32,768 bases of DNA, from the NCBI GenBank assembly GCA_946186245.1, contig CAMHMN010000029.1:1-32768 (forward strand), given 5' to 3'. The position numbers and the translations under genes are program-made. The notes beneath the pieces are model-generated. The model was not told the origin of the DNA and made no database searches. It was given only the letters and a program-made list of their open reading frames with translations. This DNA is from an uncultured Clostridia bacterium. GTDB lineage: Bacteria; Bacillota; Clostridia; Oscillospirales; Acutalibacteraceae. This document shows, in pieces, positions 15,203 through 23,274 of this stretch; positions within the stretch are counted from its first letter, which is position 1; each line of letters begins with the position of its first letter.

Positions 15203-16072
15203 TCAGTCCCACCAGAAGTACCAGATGGGGGATTTTGTCAGATTGTCCGCGAGGGTTCGGAGGTTGTATTCGTCCGCGTACTGTTCCACGCGGTCCTGGC
15301 AGAAATAATAGTGCTCCTTGGCCAGCGCGTAGGCTTCTTCCGCGTCGGTAGGGCGATGGAATACCCGGAATTCCAGCTCGTCGGAGGTCATGCAGCAGAT
15401 CACCACGCCGTATTTGTCATACCAGCGTTTCGACATCGCAAGCAGCTCTCCGGGAGCGGGACATTCATTCCAGCCGCCCATCGGCAGCCACGCCGCGATC
15501 TGCCACGGCTCGCGCACCGGAATTCTGGCGAGAAGCAGCTCATGGGACTTCTGGGTTTCATCATCGAAGGGCGCGGTAATTCCGTCCCGGATGAATTCAA
15601 AGTAGATTTCATCGCCGCCCCATTCTTCTTCCAGGTCAAAATCCTCGTCCTCAGCACACTCCGCCATGCGCGTTTGCAAAAATTCCTCCGCGTCTGTGTC
15701 ATGAAGCCCCGCAATTAAACCGTCACGGTAAGCGCGCAGCCTGCCTTTTTCCTCATCGGTGAGGGCAAAGCCTTCCCTGAGGGTGAATTTGCGGTCTGTA
15801 TAGCCGGAATTGCGATTCAGAATGTCCGATAAACCCGCGTTGTCATAAAGCATTTCCGCAAGGTTGACCTCATTGGCGGCAATCAGAACAGGGAGAAAGC
15901 CGTGTTTTTCGCCTTCTTTTTCGGCGGCGTCAAAAAGCGCGGAAATCCTTCCCGCCGGGGTGCCTTTGGGAATATACTCACAGGGGCAGGCGAGATAGGC
16001 GGCGATAGCCCGACTGACGGCGCCCGGTTCAGACGGGGGTTGTTTTCCGCCGCCGAAGAACCGCTTCCACAT
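15203..16072 (-). CDS. DUF4253 domain protein
   Basis: The 289-residue soluble protein ends with the hallmarks of DUF4253: the region AMSKRWYDKYGVVICCMTSD, then EFRVFHRPTDAEEAYALAKE, HYYFCQDRV and the closing SPIWYFWWD. The N-terminal 100 residues are less conserved (CPCEYIPKGTP, VLIAANEVNLAEML). The function is not established; the domain is widespread in Actinobacteria and Firmicutes. GAGGAGG, embedded in the Glu codons at the end of hisS, lies eight bases before the ATG, so translation is likely tied to hisS. Confidence 0.85.
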   Translation of the reverse strand: MWKRFFGGGKQPPSEPGAVSRAIAAYLACPCEYIPKGTPAGRISALFDAAEKEGEKHGFLPVLIAANEVNLAEMLYDNAGLSDILNRNSGYTDRKFTLREGFALTDEEKGRLRAYRDGLIAGLHDTDAEEFLQTRMAECAEDEDFDLEEEWGGDEIYFEFIRDGITAPFDDETQKSHELLLARIPVREPWQIAAWLPMGGWNECPAPGELLAMSKRWYDKYGVVICCMTSDELEFRVFHRPTDAEEAYALAKEHYYFCQDRVEQYADEYNLRTLADNLTKSPIWYFWWD

Positions 16073-16075
16073 GCA

Positions 16076-17440
16076 TTATTCCTCCTCGCCGCTTTCGGCA
16101 AGCAGCTTTTCGATGCCCGCAAGGCCCTCGAATGCGGCGACGGTTTCATTCAGGCGTGCCATGGTGTCGTTGATGCCCATGTCGTAGAGCGATTCGATGA
16201 TGCCGGTTTCCATGGTGACTTCGGTCTGCTGACCCGACTCCATGTTCTTGAGCTTCACAATGCCCGATTCCAGCTCGCTGTCGCCGATGACAACGGTGTA
16301 TTTCACGCCCAGCTTGTTGGCGTATTTCATCTGTGCCTTGAGGGAACGGTTGTTGAGGTCGGTCTCGGCGGAGAAGCCTTCGGCTCGCAGCTTCGAACAA
16401 AGCTCCATGCATTTGATCACGGCGGCTTCGCCCATCGGCGCGAGATAAATCATGGTCTTTTCCGGCGCGGGATATTCCACCCCCTGCGCGTCCATGACCA
16501 GCATGACCCTTTCCAGACCCATGCCGAAGCCGAGAGAAGGCGTATCGGGGCCGCCGAGCTGCCTGAACAGTCCGTCGTAGCGTCCGCCGCCGCAGATGGT
16601 GGACTGTGCACCCAGGTCGGAGGAGATGAATTCAAAGACCGTCCGGGTGTAATAGTCCAGACCGCGCACGATGGAAGGATTGACGGTGTAGGCAATACCC
16701 ATCGCGTCGAGATACTTCTTCACGCTGTCGAAATGTGTGCGGCAGTCGTCGCAGAGGTAATCGATCATTCTGGGAGCGTCCTTGGCAACCTCCTGGCAGG
16801 ACGGAACCTTGCAGTCGATGATGCGCATGGGATTTCTGTCCAGACGGTCAAGGCATGTCTCGCAGAGCTGCTCCTTCTTGCTCTCAAAATATTCCTTGAG
16901 CGCCTTGTGATATTCCGCACGGCAGGTGGGGCAGCCGATGGAATTGATCTCGAGGGTGTAGCCGCTGATGCCCAGCTCCCGGAGCGTTGCGTCGGCAAGG
17001 GAGATAATCTCCGCGTCGGCTGCCGGAGAGGGCGCGCCGAATAATTCCACGCCGAACTGGTGGAATTCGCGCATACGTCCCGCCTGCGGCTTTTCCGCGC
17101 GGTAGCAGCCGGCGGTGTAGCACGCCTTGACGGGCAGCGCGTCGTTGATCAGGCCGTGCTCGATGGCACAGCGGACGGCGGAAGCGGTCATTTCGGGTCT
17201 GAGAGAAAGCGAACGGTCGCCGCGGTCGGTGAAGGTGTACATTTCCTTCTGCACCACGTCGGTGGTATCACCGACGCCGCGGGTGAAAAGCTCGGTGTGC
17301 TCAAAGACCGGCGTGCGAATCTCGCTGTAGCCGTGCAGACGGGCGGTTTCAAGGCAGGTCTTTTCGACATACTGCCATTTATAGCTGTCAGCAGGAAGCA
17401 TATCCTGCGTCCCTTTGATTGATTTTGCGATAAGTGCCAT
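16076..17440 (-). CDS. hisS: Histidyl-tRNA synthetase
   Basis: HisRS charges tRNA-His. The 454-residue protein has motif 1 with KGTQDMLP at the N-terminus, motif 2 (CYRAEKPQAGRMREFHQFG), the HisA motif RGLDYYTRTVFE, GGGRYDGL, motif 3 (GFGMGLERVMLV) and a C-terminal anticodon domain (TDLNNRSLKAQMKYANKLG). It is slightly longer than many bacterial HisRS, with a Cys-containing insertion (SIGCPTC, CETCLDRL, CDDC) resembling a zinc-knuckle segment found in some clostridial enzymes. AAAGGA lies about nine bases before the ATG. It heads the minus-strand unit running to aspS, from a promoter at 17494-17522 with a short leader and no T-box. Confidence 0.96.
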   Translation of the reverse strand: MALIAKSIKGTQDMLPADSYKWQYVEKTCLETARLHGYSEIRTPVFEHTELFTRGVGDTTDVVQKEMYTFTDRGDRSLSLRPEMTASAVRCAIEHGLINDALPVKACYTAGCYRAEKPQAGRMREFHQFGVELFGAPSPAADAEIISLADATLRELGISGYTLEINSIGCPTCRAEYHKALKEYFESKKEQLCETCLDRLDRNPMRIIDCKVPSCQEVAKDAPRMIDYLCDDCRTHFDSVKKYLDAMGIAYTVNPSIVRGLDYYTRTVFEFISSDLGAQSTICGGGRYDGLFRQLGGPDTPSLGFGMGLERVMLVMDAQGVEYPAPEKTMIYLAPMGEAAVIKCMELCSKLRAEGFSAETDLNNRSLKAQMKYANKLGVKYTVVIGDSELESGIVKLKNMESGQQTEVTMETGIIESLYDMGINDTMARLNETVAAFEGLAGIEKLLAESGEEE

Positions 17441-17493
17441 GTGTTTCAGTTCCTTTCTGTAGATAAGAATTGATCAAATCTTTTTATCTGATT

Positions 17494-17522
17494 ATTATAT
17501 CATCAATAAGCCTCAAATGCAA
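17494..17522 (-). promoter_or_regulatory. Sigma-A promoter of the hisS-aspS unit
   Basis: On the minus strand, TTGCAT (17517-17522) and TATAAT (17494-17499) have a 17-base spacer. The predicted leader is only about 45 bases. Confidence 0.8.
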
Positions 17523-17572
17523 TATTTTCGCGGAAAATTGCAGGCCAAATTCTGCAATTCTTTTGAAAAAAC

Positions 17573-17613
17573 AAAAAAAGTCTCCGCGAAGCTCTTATGA
17601 GCTGCACGGAGAC
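17573..17613 (-). terminator. Terminator after the sugar ABC transporter genes
   Basis: On the minus strand, GTCTCCG...CGGAGAC arms (17580-17586 and 17607-17613) enclose an inner AGCTC/GAGCT stem and are followed by seven T. It separates the transporter unit from the hisS promoter. Confidence 0.9.
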
Positions 17614-17651
17614 AAGGAATATTTGATGTTTTGTCAATGGAAAGATGAAAA

Positions 17652-18815
17652 TTATCCCTTGACAGCACCCGAGAGAACACCCTTGATGATGTACTTCTGG
17701 AGGAAGAGGTACAGGATGACAATCGGTGTGATGGTGATAACCATGCTCGCCATGATGGCACCCCATTCAACCTGGCCGTAGCCGCCCTGGAAGTACTGGA
17801 TGACGATCGGAACGGTCTTGTAGTATCTGATGTTAAGAACGAGGTAGGGCAGGAGGTAGTCATTCCAGATCCACATGGTTTCCAGAATACCGACGGAAAT
17901 AATGGTGGGCTTCATGATGGGAAGCACCACGCTGAAGAAGGTCTTGATGGGACCGCAGCCGTCGATCATGGCGGCTTCTTCTATCTCCAGCGGCATTGAT
18001 TTCAGGAAGTTGGTGAACATGAAGAGTGCCGTACCTGCGCCGAATCCCAGATATACGATCGGAATGAGGAAGGGGGAGTTGAGTCCCAGCATATCTGTCA
18101 CCTTGGACAGCGGGAACATGATCATCTGGAAGGGAACGATCATGGAGAAAAGACAGAGATAATAGAATGTCTTTGTGTACCATGTGTTCACTCTGGTTAC
18201 GAAATAGGCGCACATAGAGGTGCACAGCAGTATCAGCGCAACCGAAAGCACGGTAATAATCAAGCTGTTCAACAGCGCGGACATGAAGTCCATCTGGGTG
18301 TTGATGGCCTGATCATAGTTTTGCAGTCCTACAAAAGTCTTCTCACTGGGGAGATTAAACGGATCGCTTGAGATGGAGAGCTTCTCCTTGAAGGAGTTGA
18401 TCAGCACCATCACAAGGGGGTAAATCCAGAAGACGCAGACAATTGTAAAGACGATCGTATAGATCATATCGCCTTTTTTGCGCTTATTCTTTATTTCACT
18501 CGCTGACTTCAGATTGGCGTTCTGCACCACAGCGGGCTGCACTTCGGCAGCGGGCTGCACTTCGGCAGCGGGTTCCGCTTCGGCAGCAGCTTCCGCAACG
18601 GGTTCTGCTTCGGCAGCAGCTTCGGCAGCGGGTTCTGCTTCGGCAGCAGCTTCCGCAACGGGTTCCGCTTCGGCAGCAGCTTCCGCAACGGGTTCCGCTT
18701 CGGCAGCAGCTTCCGCAACGGGTTCTGCTTCGGCAGCAGCTTCCACAACGGGTTCTGCTTCGGCAGCAGCTTCCACAACGGAATTCGTCATGATATCTGT
18801 ATCTTTATCTGCCAT
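17652..18815 (-). CDS. CUT1-type sugar ABC permease (MalG-like) with repeat N-terminus
   Basis: The 387-residue protein is a MalG/GanQ-type inner-membrane permease for carbohydrates. The core (from about residue 115) starts with MIYTIVFTIVCVFWIYPLVMVLINSFK, has six membrane segments, and carries the ATPase-contact EAA loop EIEEAAMIDGCGPIKTF near the expected place. The family is normally about 280 residues; the extra 100 N-terminal residues are seven decapeptides of the type VAEAAAEAEP plus two hexapeptides AAEVQP. They would be cytoplasmic, acidic and probably helical or disordered. AAGGAGG lies nine bases before the ATG, one base after the stop of the partner permease. No ATPase gene is present, so a shared MsmX-type ATPase is likely. 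Confidence 0.92.
   Translation of the reverse strand: MADKDTDIMTNSVVEAAAEAEPVVEAAAEAEPVAEAAAEAEPVAEAAAEAEPVAEAAAEAEPAAEAAAEAEPVAEAAAEAEPAAEVQPAAEVQPAVVQNANLKSASEIKNKRKKGDMIYTIVFTIVCVFWIYPLVMVLINSFKEKLSISSDPFNLPSEKTFVGLQNYDQAINTQMDFMSALLNSLIITVLSVALILLCTSMCAYFVTRVNTWYTKTFYYLCLFSMIVPFQMIMFPLSKVTDMLGLNSPFLIPIVYLGFGAGTALFMFTNFLKSMPLEIEEAAMIDGCGPIKTFFSVVLPIMKPTIISVGILETMWIWNDYLLPYLVLNIRYYKTVPIVIQYFQGGYGQVEWGAIMASMVITITPIVILYLFLQKYIIKGVLSGAVKG
18534..18779 (-). repeat. 30-bp (x7) and 18-bp (x2) coding repeats in the permease gene
   Basis: Seven 30-bp units fill 18570-18779 and two 18-bp units fill 18534-18569. They encode (V/A)(V/A)EAAAEAEP and AAEVQP. Near-identity at DNA level points to recent slippage or unequal exchange. 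Confidence 0.97.
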
Positions 18816-18816
18816 A

Positions 18817-19668
18817 TTAGTCCGCCTCCTTGCTTTGGGTTATTTTGAGCTGAGCGATCGCAATAAAACCGACCAGCAGGAAGAAGAGAACCGCCTTCGC
18901 CTGACCTACGCCCTTCCAACCTATGCGGCTGTAGAAGGTGTTGTAAATATTCAGCGCCAGCATTTCGGAGTTGTGATTGACACCGCCGCCGGTAAGAGTC
19001 AGGTTCTGGTCGAACAGCTTGAAGCCGTTGGTAATGGTAAGGAATGTACACATGCTGATGGAAGGCATGACAAGCGGAATCGTAATCTTAAAGAGAATCT
19101 GCTTGTTGTTGGCGCCGTCGATTCTCGCCGCTTCCTTGAGGTCGTCGGAAACGCCCTGCAAGCCTGCGACATAAATAATCATCATGTAACCGACCTGCTG
19201 CCAGACCATCAGGATCAACAGACCGACAAAGCCGTTTACTCCGTTTGTAACGAGAGTTTCCTTCATGGTAATCAGTACGCCGTCCAGCAGGATTTTCCAG
19301 ATGGTACCCAGCAAAACGCCGCCCAGCAGGTTAGGCATGAAGAAGATGGTACGGAAAAGATTGGTGCCGCCAAAGTTCTTGGTCAGCAGCACGGCCACCA
19401 TGAACGCAATGACATTGATGGCGATGGTGGAGAGTACGGCAAAGAGCGCCGTGAACCAGAATGAATTGACGAATACATCGTCGCCCTGAAAGATCTGCGC
19501 ATAGTTTTGAAGACCAACCCATTCGCCATCCGTCACGGTGTTGAATTTGCAGAACGACAGATAGATACCCATGCCAAACGGAACGACAAATCCCATCATA
19601 AAGGCAAGCAAAGTGGGGAGCAGGAACAGGCAGAAATACAAGGGATTTTTTTTCATTATTTTTTCCAT
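18817..19668 (-). CDS. CUT1-type sugar ABC permease (MalF-like)
   Basis: This 283-residue inner-membrane permease pairs with the MalG-like gene next to it. It starts KKNPLYFCLFLLPTLLAFMMGFVVPFGMGIYLSF, shows six membrane segments, and has the EAA loop DLKEAARIDGANNKQILFKITIPLVMP. The length is normal, and there is no large periplasmic insertion as in enterobacterial MalF. AAAGGGG is six bases before the ATG. A stem-loop lies between this gene and the upstream binding-protein gene, a layout that commonly raises binding protein over permease levels. Confidence 0.93.
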   Translation of the reverse strand: MEKIMKKNPLYFCLFLLPTLLAFMMGFVVPFGMGIYLSFCKFNTVTDGEWVGLQNYAQIFQGDDVFVNSFWFTALFAVLSTIAINVIAFMVAVLLTKNFGGTNLFRTIFFMPNLLGGVLLGTIWKILLDGVLITMKETLVTNGVNGFVGLLILMVWQQVGYMMIIYVAGLQGVSDDLKEAARIDGANNKQILFKITIPLVMPSISMCTFLTITNGFKLFDQNLTLTGGGVNHNSEMLALNIYNTFYSRIGWKGVGQAKAVLFFLLVGFIAIAQLKITQSKEAD

Positions 19669-19731
19669 AAATAGCCCCTTTCTTTTTATGGAGACGGAAG
19701 AAAGTCAGGAATTGCAAATCGTCCTAAACAA

Positions 19732-19770
19732 AGAAGGGCGAACGGGCAAGCAAATGCCGTTCACCCTTCT
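19732..19770 (-). terminator. Intercistronic stem-loop after the binding-protein gene
   Basis: Arms 19732-19745 and 19757-19770 form a 14-bp stem with one wobble pair. The following minus-strand sequence (TTTGTTT) is only partly T-rich. It fits a leaky terminator or an RNA stabiliser between the binding protein and the permeases. Confidence 0.7.
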
Positions 19771-19829
19771 CATAAGGTTTAAACTATAACTTTAGCTTTT
19801 ATGAAGCCATCGTACGGAAAGTAAAGAGA

Positions 19830-21137
19830 TTAGCCCTTTGCTGCGTACTCTGCTGCCCAACCGTCAACGAATGCGACCTTGACGGATTCCCAAGTATCGT
19901 CACTCGGCTTTGCTGCATAAGCGGTAAGAGCAGATCCGACGTCATCTTTCCAAGCCTCAGAAGGCATGGTCGGGAAGTTCCAGGAAACAGGGGTCTTGCC
20001 GGATGCAACGGATTCATTAGCGAGCTTAACGAGGTAGTTGGTAGCTTCCTTAGCCTTCTTGAAGGGAGATACGAAGCCCATCTTGTTTGCAAGAGCATCT
20101 GTGCCTTCTTCGGAGGTAACAACCCACTCGAGGAAGTCGAGAGTAGCCTTGATGTCCTTCTCGTCAGCCTGACCGTTGACGCAGAGATAGTTCTCAGTAC
20201 CGGTGCAGAGGCCCTGGTTCTCTTCGCCTTCAACGCCGATGTAGATCGGGAGCATAGCGAGATCTTCGTCAGCAATGCCGCCCTTCTGGATGGCGCCGTA
20301 TTCCCATGTGCCGTTCTGGAAGAAAACAGCCTGGCCGTTGATGAACTCTGCTTCAGCGTCTGTGCCGCCCTTTGTAGAGATCAGAGCAGGATCAGTAGCG
20401 GAATCGGAGATGTAGAGATCCCAGATCTTTCTGTAGTTGTCAAGATAGGTGCCCTTAATGTTCTTTGTGGTGCCGATGCCGTCTGCTTTGTACTCATAGT
20501 AGATGGGCAGGTTGGCAAGGTGAGTCTTGAATCTCCAGTCGGAGGATCTGCGCATACCGGAAGATGTGAAAGCGTCAAAGCCGTTTGTAGCAGCCTTTGC
20601 ATGAATGTCGTCTGCAACCTTCTTCAGTGTATCGAAGTTGGTGATCTCGTCAAGAGAATGGCCGGACTGCTCGAGGAGCTTCTTGTTGGTGATGATACCG
20701 TATGTCTCGATAACATAAGCAACACCGCGGGTCTTGCCTTCAGCATCCTTCAGAGCGAAGTCCTGGCTGGTAAGCTCGTTTGCAAATGCGGAATCGGACA
20801 GATCAGCGCAATAATCCTTCCAGCTTTCCAGACCGACAGGGCCGTTGACCTGGAACAGTGTAGGAGCGTCTGTCTTTGCGATTTCAGACGAAAGTGTGGT
20901 CTCGTAGGTGCCTTCTGCCGCTGTGAAAACGTCAACCTGAACCTGCGTTTCCTCAGTGTACTTCTTTGCAAGCTCCTGCCACTGCTCGTCCTGCTCAGGC
21001 TTGAACTGCAGGAAATAGACATGGCCCTTGCTCGGGTCAACCTTGGCACCGCCGCCGCTCTTGCAGGAAGCAAGACCGGTAACTGCCGATGTCAGCAGCA
21101 TTGCAGATGCAAGTACGAGAGCTAATCTTCTTTTCAT
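19830..21137 (-). CDS. Sugar ABC transporter substrate-binding lipoprotein
   Basis: The 435-residue protein is an extracellular solute-binding protein (family 1) of CUT1 transporters. A lipoprotein signal peptide ends LASC with Cys25 as lipid anchor, followed by a Gly-rich linker. The mature part has VYFLQFKPEQDEQWQELAKKYTEET, TLFQVNGPVGLESWKDYCADLSD, the GVAYVIETYGIITNKKLLE hinge segment, AVFFQNGTWEYGAI and MGFVSPFK. These are typical of maltose/oligosaccharide binders; the sugar is not evident. I chose the ATG at 21137 with GGAGG nine bases upstream; the longer frame to 21272 would start upstream of the predicted transcription start. It heads the transporter unit. Confidence 0.93.
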   Translation of the reverse strand: MKRRLALVLASAMLLTSAVTGLASCKSGGGAKVDPSKGHVYFLQFKPEQDEQWQELAKKYTEETQVQVDVFTAAEGTYETTLSSEIAKTDAPTLFQVNGPVGLESWKDYCADLSDSAFANELTSQDFALKDAEGKTRGVAYVIETYGIITNKKLLEQSGHSLDEITNFDTLKKVADDIHAKAATNGFDAFTSSGMRRSSDWRFKTHLANLPIYYEYKADGIGTTKNIKGTYLDNYRKIWDLYISDSATDPALISTKGGTDAEAEFINGQAVFFQNGTWEYGAIQKGGIADEDLAMLPIYIGVEGEENQGLCTGTENYLCVNGQADEKDIKATLDFLEWVVTSEEGTDALANKMGFVSPFKKAKEATNYLVKLANESVASGKTPVSWNFPTMPSEAWKDDVGSALTAYAAKPSDDTWESVKVAFVDGWAAEYAAKG

Positions 21138-21164
21138 GATAATTACCTCCAAAAAATTTTTTTG

Positions 21165-21197
21165 GATTTGCCAATCCCTCTTAATTTTTGGCAAATC
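21165..21197 (-). promoter_or_regulatory. Leader inverted repeat before the sugar-binding-protein gene
   Basis: GATTTGCCAA (21165-21174) and TTGGCAAATC (21188-21197) are perfect inverse copies 13 bases apart, about 28-60 bases upstream of the start codon. It is a 10-bp RNA stem or a regulator half-site pair. Confidence 0.5.
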
Positions 21198-21262
21198 TTT
21201 TTCAAAATAATCCGTGGTCTTTAAAAAGGAGCTTAATTTTTCCTCTTCAAAGCTACATGCAT

Positions 21263-21291
21263 ATGATAACACATGTTTTACAGAATTGCAA
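21263..21291 (-). promoter_or_regulatory. Sigma-A promoter of the sugar ABC transporter unit
   Basis: On the minus strand, TTGCAA (21286-21291) and TATCAT (21263-21268) have a 17-base spacer. The leader is about 120 bases and contains an inverted repeat. Confidence 0.7.
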
Positions 21292-21404
21292 GCATTTTTT
21301 TAATTTTTTTAGAACAAAACGATAATTCCGCCTTCGATTTGTTAATAAAGCATAAAGGTGTTGTTAATTTTTATTTATTTCATGAAATTCATTTGCTTTT
21401 ACGA

Positions 21405-21450
21405 AACAGAAAACAGCCGCCTGTATCCATTTCACAAGCAGCTGTTTTCT
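21405..21450 (-). terminator. Terminator after galE
   Basis: Arms 21408-21417 (AGAAAACAGC) and 21441-21450 (GCTGTTTTCT) form a 10-bp stem with a 23-base loop. The 3' arm leads into TTTTCTGTTTC on the minus strand. Moderate strength. Confidence 0.6.
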
Positions 21451-21532
21451 TTTTATGCACAAAGCGATTCTTTACAAATCCGGTTTCGTCATTCTTGATT
21501 CACTGTGATGGCAGCGGGCGAATGTCAGTGCC

Positions 21533-22540
21533 TCACAGTCCGTTGGGGTTGTTTCTGATAAAATTCCAGCCGTCGCGGCACATATCTTCCATGTTTCGTC
21601 TGGCTTCCCAGCCGAGCAGTTCCTTGGCCTTGGCGCAATCGGCGTAGCATTCGGCAATATCGCCAGGTCGGCGAGGCTTGATGACATAGGGTACAGGCAT
21701 TCCGCTGCCCGCCTCGAATGCCGCGACCGCCTGAAGCACACTGGTTCCCTTGCCGGTACCGAGATTGACTGCCTCGGCGCCTTTGTGTTCCAGCGCGTAT
21801 TTCAGGGCGCAGACGTGACCCTCCGCGAGGTCCATCACGTGAATGTAATCGCGCACGCCTGTTCCGTCCACGGTGGGATAGTCGTTTCCGAATACGCCCA
21901 GCTTCTCCAGCCTGCCCACGGCAACGCTTGCGATATAGGGGAAAAGGTTATTCGGAATGTCGTTGGGGCTTTCGCCGATGAGTCCCGACGGATGCGCGCC
22001 GATGGGATTGAAGTATCTCAGCAGCATGACGCTCCATTCCGGGTCGGAAACGCAGATGTCCCGCAGAATGTCCTCAATGAAGAGCTTGGTCGAGCCGTAG
22101 GGATTCGTAGTGGAAAGCGGCATGGTTTCCACGAAGGGAGGGACGTTATTCATGCCGTAAACGGTAGCCGATGAAGAGAACACAATGGTCTTGCAGCCGT
22201 GATTTCTCATTGCGTCAAACAGCACAAGGCTGCCGGTGATGTTGTTGTGGTAGTACTCGATGGGCTTTGCCACCGATTCTCCCACCGCTTTGAGTCCGGC
22301 GAAATGAATCACCGCTTCGATTTCGTTTTCGTCAAAGATTTTCTTCATCGCCCCGGCGTCAAGGATATCGGCCTCGTAGAACCTTAAATCCTTGCCGGTG
22401 ATTTTCCTGATGCGATGGAGGGCTTCGGGTTTGGAATTGGAAAAATTGTCCACCACAATGATGTCATAGCCCGCCTGCTGCAGGACAACACACGTGTGAG
22501 AACCGATGAATCCGGCTCCGCCCGTAACTAGAATTGCCAT
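21533..22540 (-). CDS. galE: UDP-glucose 4-epimerase
   Basis: GalE interconverts UDP-glucose and UDP-galactose for the Leloir pathway and surface polysaccharides. The 335-residue protein has the NAD-binding Rossmann start MAILVTGGAGFIGSHT, the catalytic FSSSATVYG and NPYGSTK (YxxxK), and LRYFNPIGAHPSG, at normal family length. I chose the ATG at 22540 because the protein then begins as family members usually do. In-frame ATGs at 22552 and 22549 are possible, and 22552 overlaps the stop of the upstream VanZ gene (ATGA), which would also suit coupling. Epimerases of the same group with other specificity (UDP-GlcNAc) remain possible. Confidence 0.93.
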   Translation of the reverse strand: MAILVTGGAGFIGSHTCVVLQQAGYDIIVVDNFSNSKPEALHRIRKITGKDLRFYEADILDAGAMKKIFDENEIEAVIHFAGLKAVGESVAKPIEYYHNNITGSLVLFDAMRNHGCKTIVFSSSATVYGMNNVPPFVETMPLSTTNPYGSTKLFIEDILRDICVSDPEWSVMLLRYFNPIGAHPSGLIGESPNDIPNNLFPYIASVAVGRLEKLGVFGNDYPTVDGTGVRDYIHVMDLAEGHVCALKYALEHKGAEAVNLGTGKGTSVLQAVAAFEAGSGMPVPYVIKPRRPGDIAECYADCAKAKELLGWEARRNMEDMCRDGWNFIRNNPNGL

Positions 22541-22548
22541 TTTTTTCA

Positions 22549-23022
22549 TCATCCTTTACTATTGGTATTTTTATTGCCTATCATTTGAATGACCGCCCAG
22601 CCGAACCACAAGAACAGGACAGCCCCGGAGCTGTCGATCAGCCAGTCGGTAACCCGTCCGGCACGCCCGCTCACAAAAAGCTGGTGAAACTCGTCGGTCG
22701 CGGCATACACCGAAGACAGCACGAAAGCCGCAGGGTACGTCCACTTCGCTTTGCCGGATGCTGCGCACAGCGTGCCCAGCCACAGCAGAGCCAGCACGCC
22801 GAATTCCGTCATATGCGCCGCCTTGCGGACGAGAAACGACAGCATTGCCTCCGCGTCCGGCGAAGGGGAAAAACGAAAAACACGGCTTAAAAGCGAGAGC
22901 AGCTTCGCGCTCATGCCGGAGGATTCTTCCCCGTTCTGCGCCGAAAAAAGAAAGATCACGGCCATCCATGCAAATGTAAGCGTGACAAACAACAGGAATC
23001 TGGATTTTGATTGAGGCTTCAA
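22549..23022 (-). CDS. VanZ-like family membrane protein
   Basis: The 157-residue protein has four hydrophobic segments and the VanZ signatures WMAVIFLFSAQ, RKAAHMTEFGVLALL and YAATDEFHQLFVSGRAG followed by TDWLIDSSGA. VanZ was named for low-level teicoplanin resistance in enterococci, but most members are chromosomal with unknown roles. The start is TTG at 23022 with GGAGGG about eight bases upstream. It is the first gene of a two-gene unit with galE, whose start region overlaps its stop. Confidence 0.9.
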   Translation of the reverse strand: MKPQSKSRFLLFVTLTFAWMAVIFLFSAQNGEESSGMSAKLLSLLSRVFRFSPSPDAEAMLSFLVRKAAHMTEFGVLALLWLGTLCAASGKAKWTYPAAFVLSSVYAATDEFHQLFVSGRAGRVTDWLIDSSGAVLFLWFGWAVIQMIGNKNTNSKG

Positions 23023-23108
23023 ATGAAATGCCCTCCGAATAAACCGAATGTGGGAAAGCCCGGATCACAAATCAGACCGTCAGATCAAATCCGATTCTCT
23101 CCCCATTC

Positions 23109-23137
23109 ATTGTATCATACAATCTTCACTTTTGCAA
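23109..23137 (-). promoter_or_regulatory. Sigma-A promoter of the vanZ-galE unit with palindromic -10
   Basis: On the minus strand, TTGCAA (23132-23137) and TACAAT (23109-23114) have a 17-base spacer. The -10 lies inside the perfect palindrome ATTGTATCATACAAT (23109-23123), which could be an operator for a dimeric repressor. Confidence 0.7.
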
Positions 23138-23245
23138 TGCTGCTGCGGTTAAATAGTATAAAAAATTCATTTATCAGGAAAACTATTGGTAAACAATGGG
23201 TAAAACTATCAAAAAACACTTGTCCGATTATATGTAAAATGCTAC

Positions 23246-23274
23246 TTGCTTTTGTGCCGGCGATAGTTTATAAT
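23246..23274 (+). promoter_or_regulatory. Sigma-A promoter of the NCS2 permease gene
   Basis: TTGCTT (23246-23251) and TATAAT (23269-23274) have a 17-base spacer. The leader of about 70 bases is too short and lacks the pairing for a purine riboswitch. Confidence 0.75.

Larger units (their letters stand above)
21138..21532. other. Gene-free stretch: transporter leader, promoter, galE terminator
   Basis: It holds a 10-bp inverted repeat (21165-21174 with 21188-21197) in the leader just upstream of the ribosome-binding site, the promoter at 21263-21291, an AT-rich segment (21292-21404) in which I see nothing, and the galE terminator hairpin (21408-21450). Confidence 0.7.

Noticed and set aside
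15902-17044. 380-residue plus-strand open frame opposite hisS
   Set aside because: Crosses the hisS/DUF4253 boundary antisense and lacks any family motif.
17441-17493. T-box leader before hisS
   Set aside because: The promoter leaves a leader of only about 45 bases with no T-box sequence.
18478-19464. Plus-strand frame with Ala/Ser-rich repeats
   Set aside because: Antisense reading of the decapeptide repeat in the ABC permease gene; a product of 30-bp periodicity.
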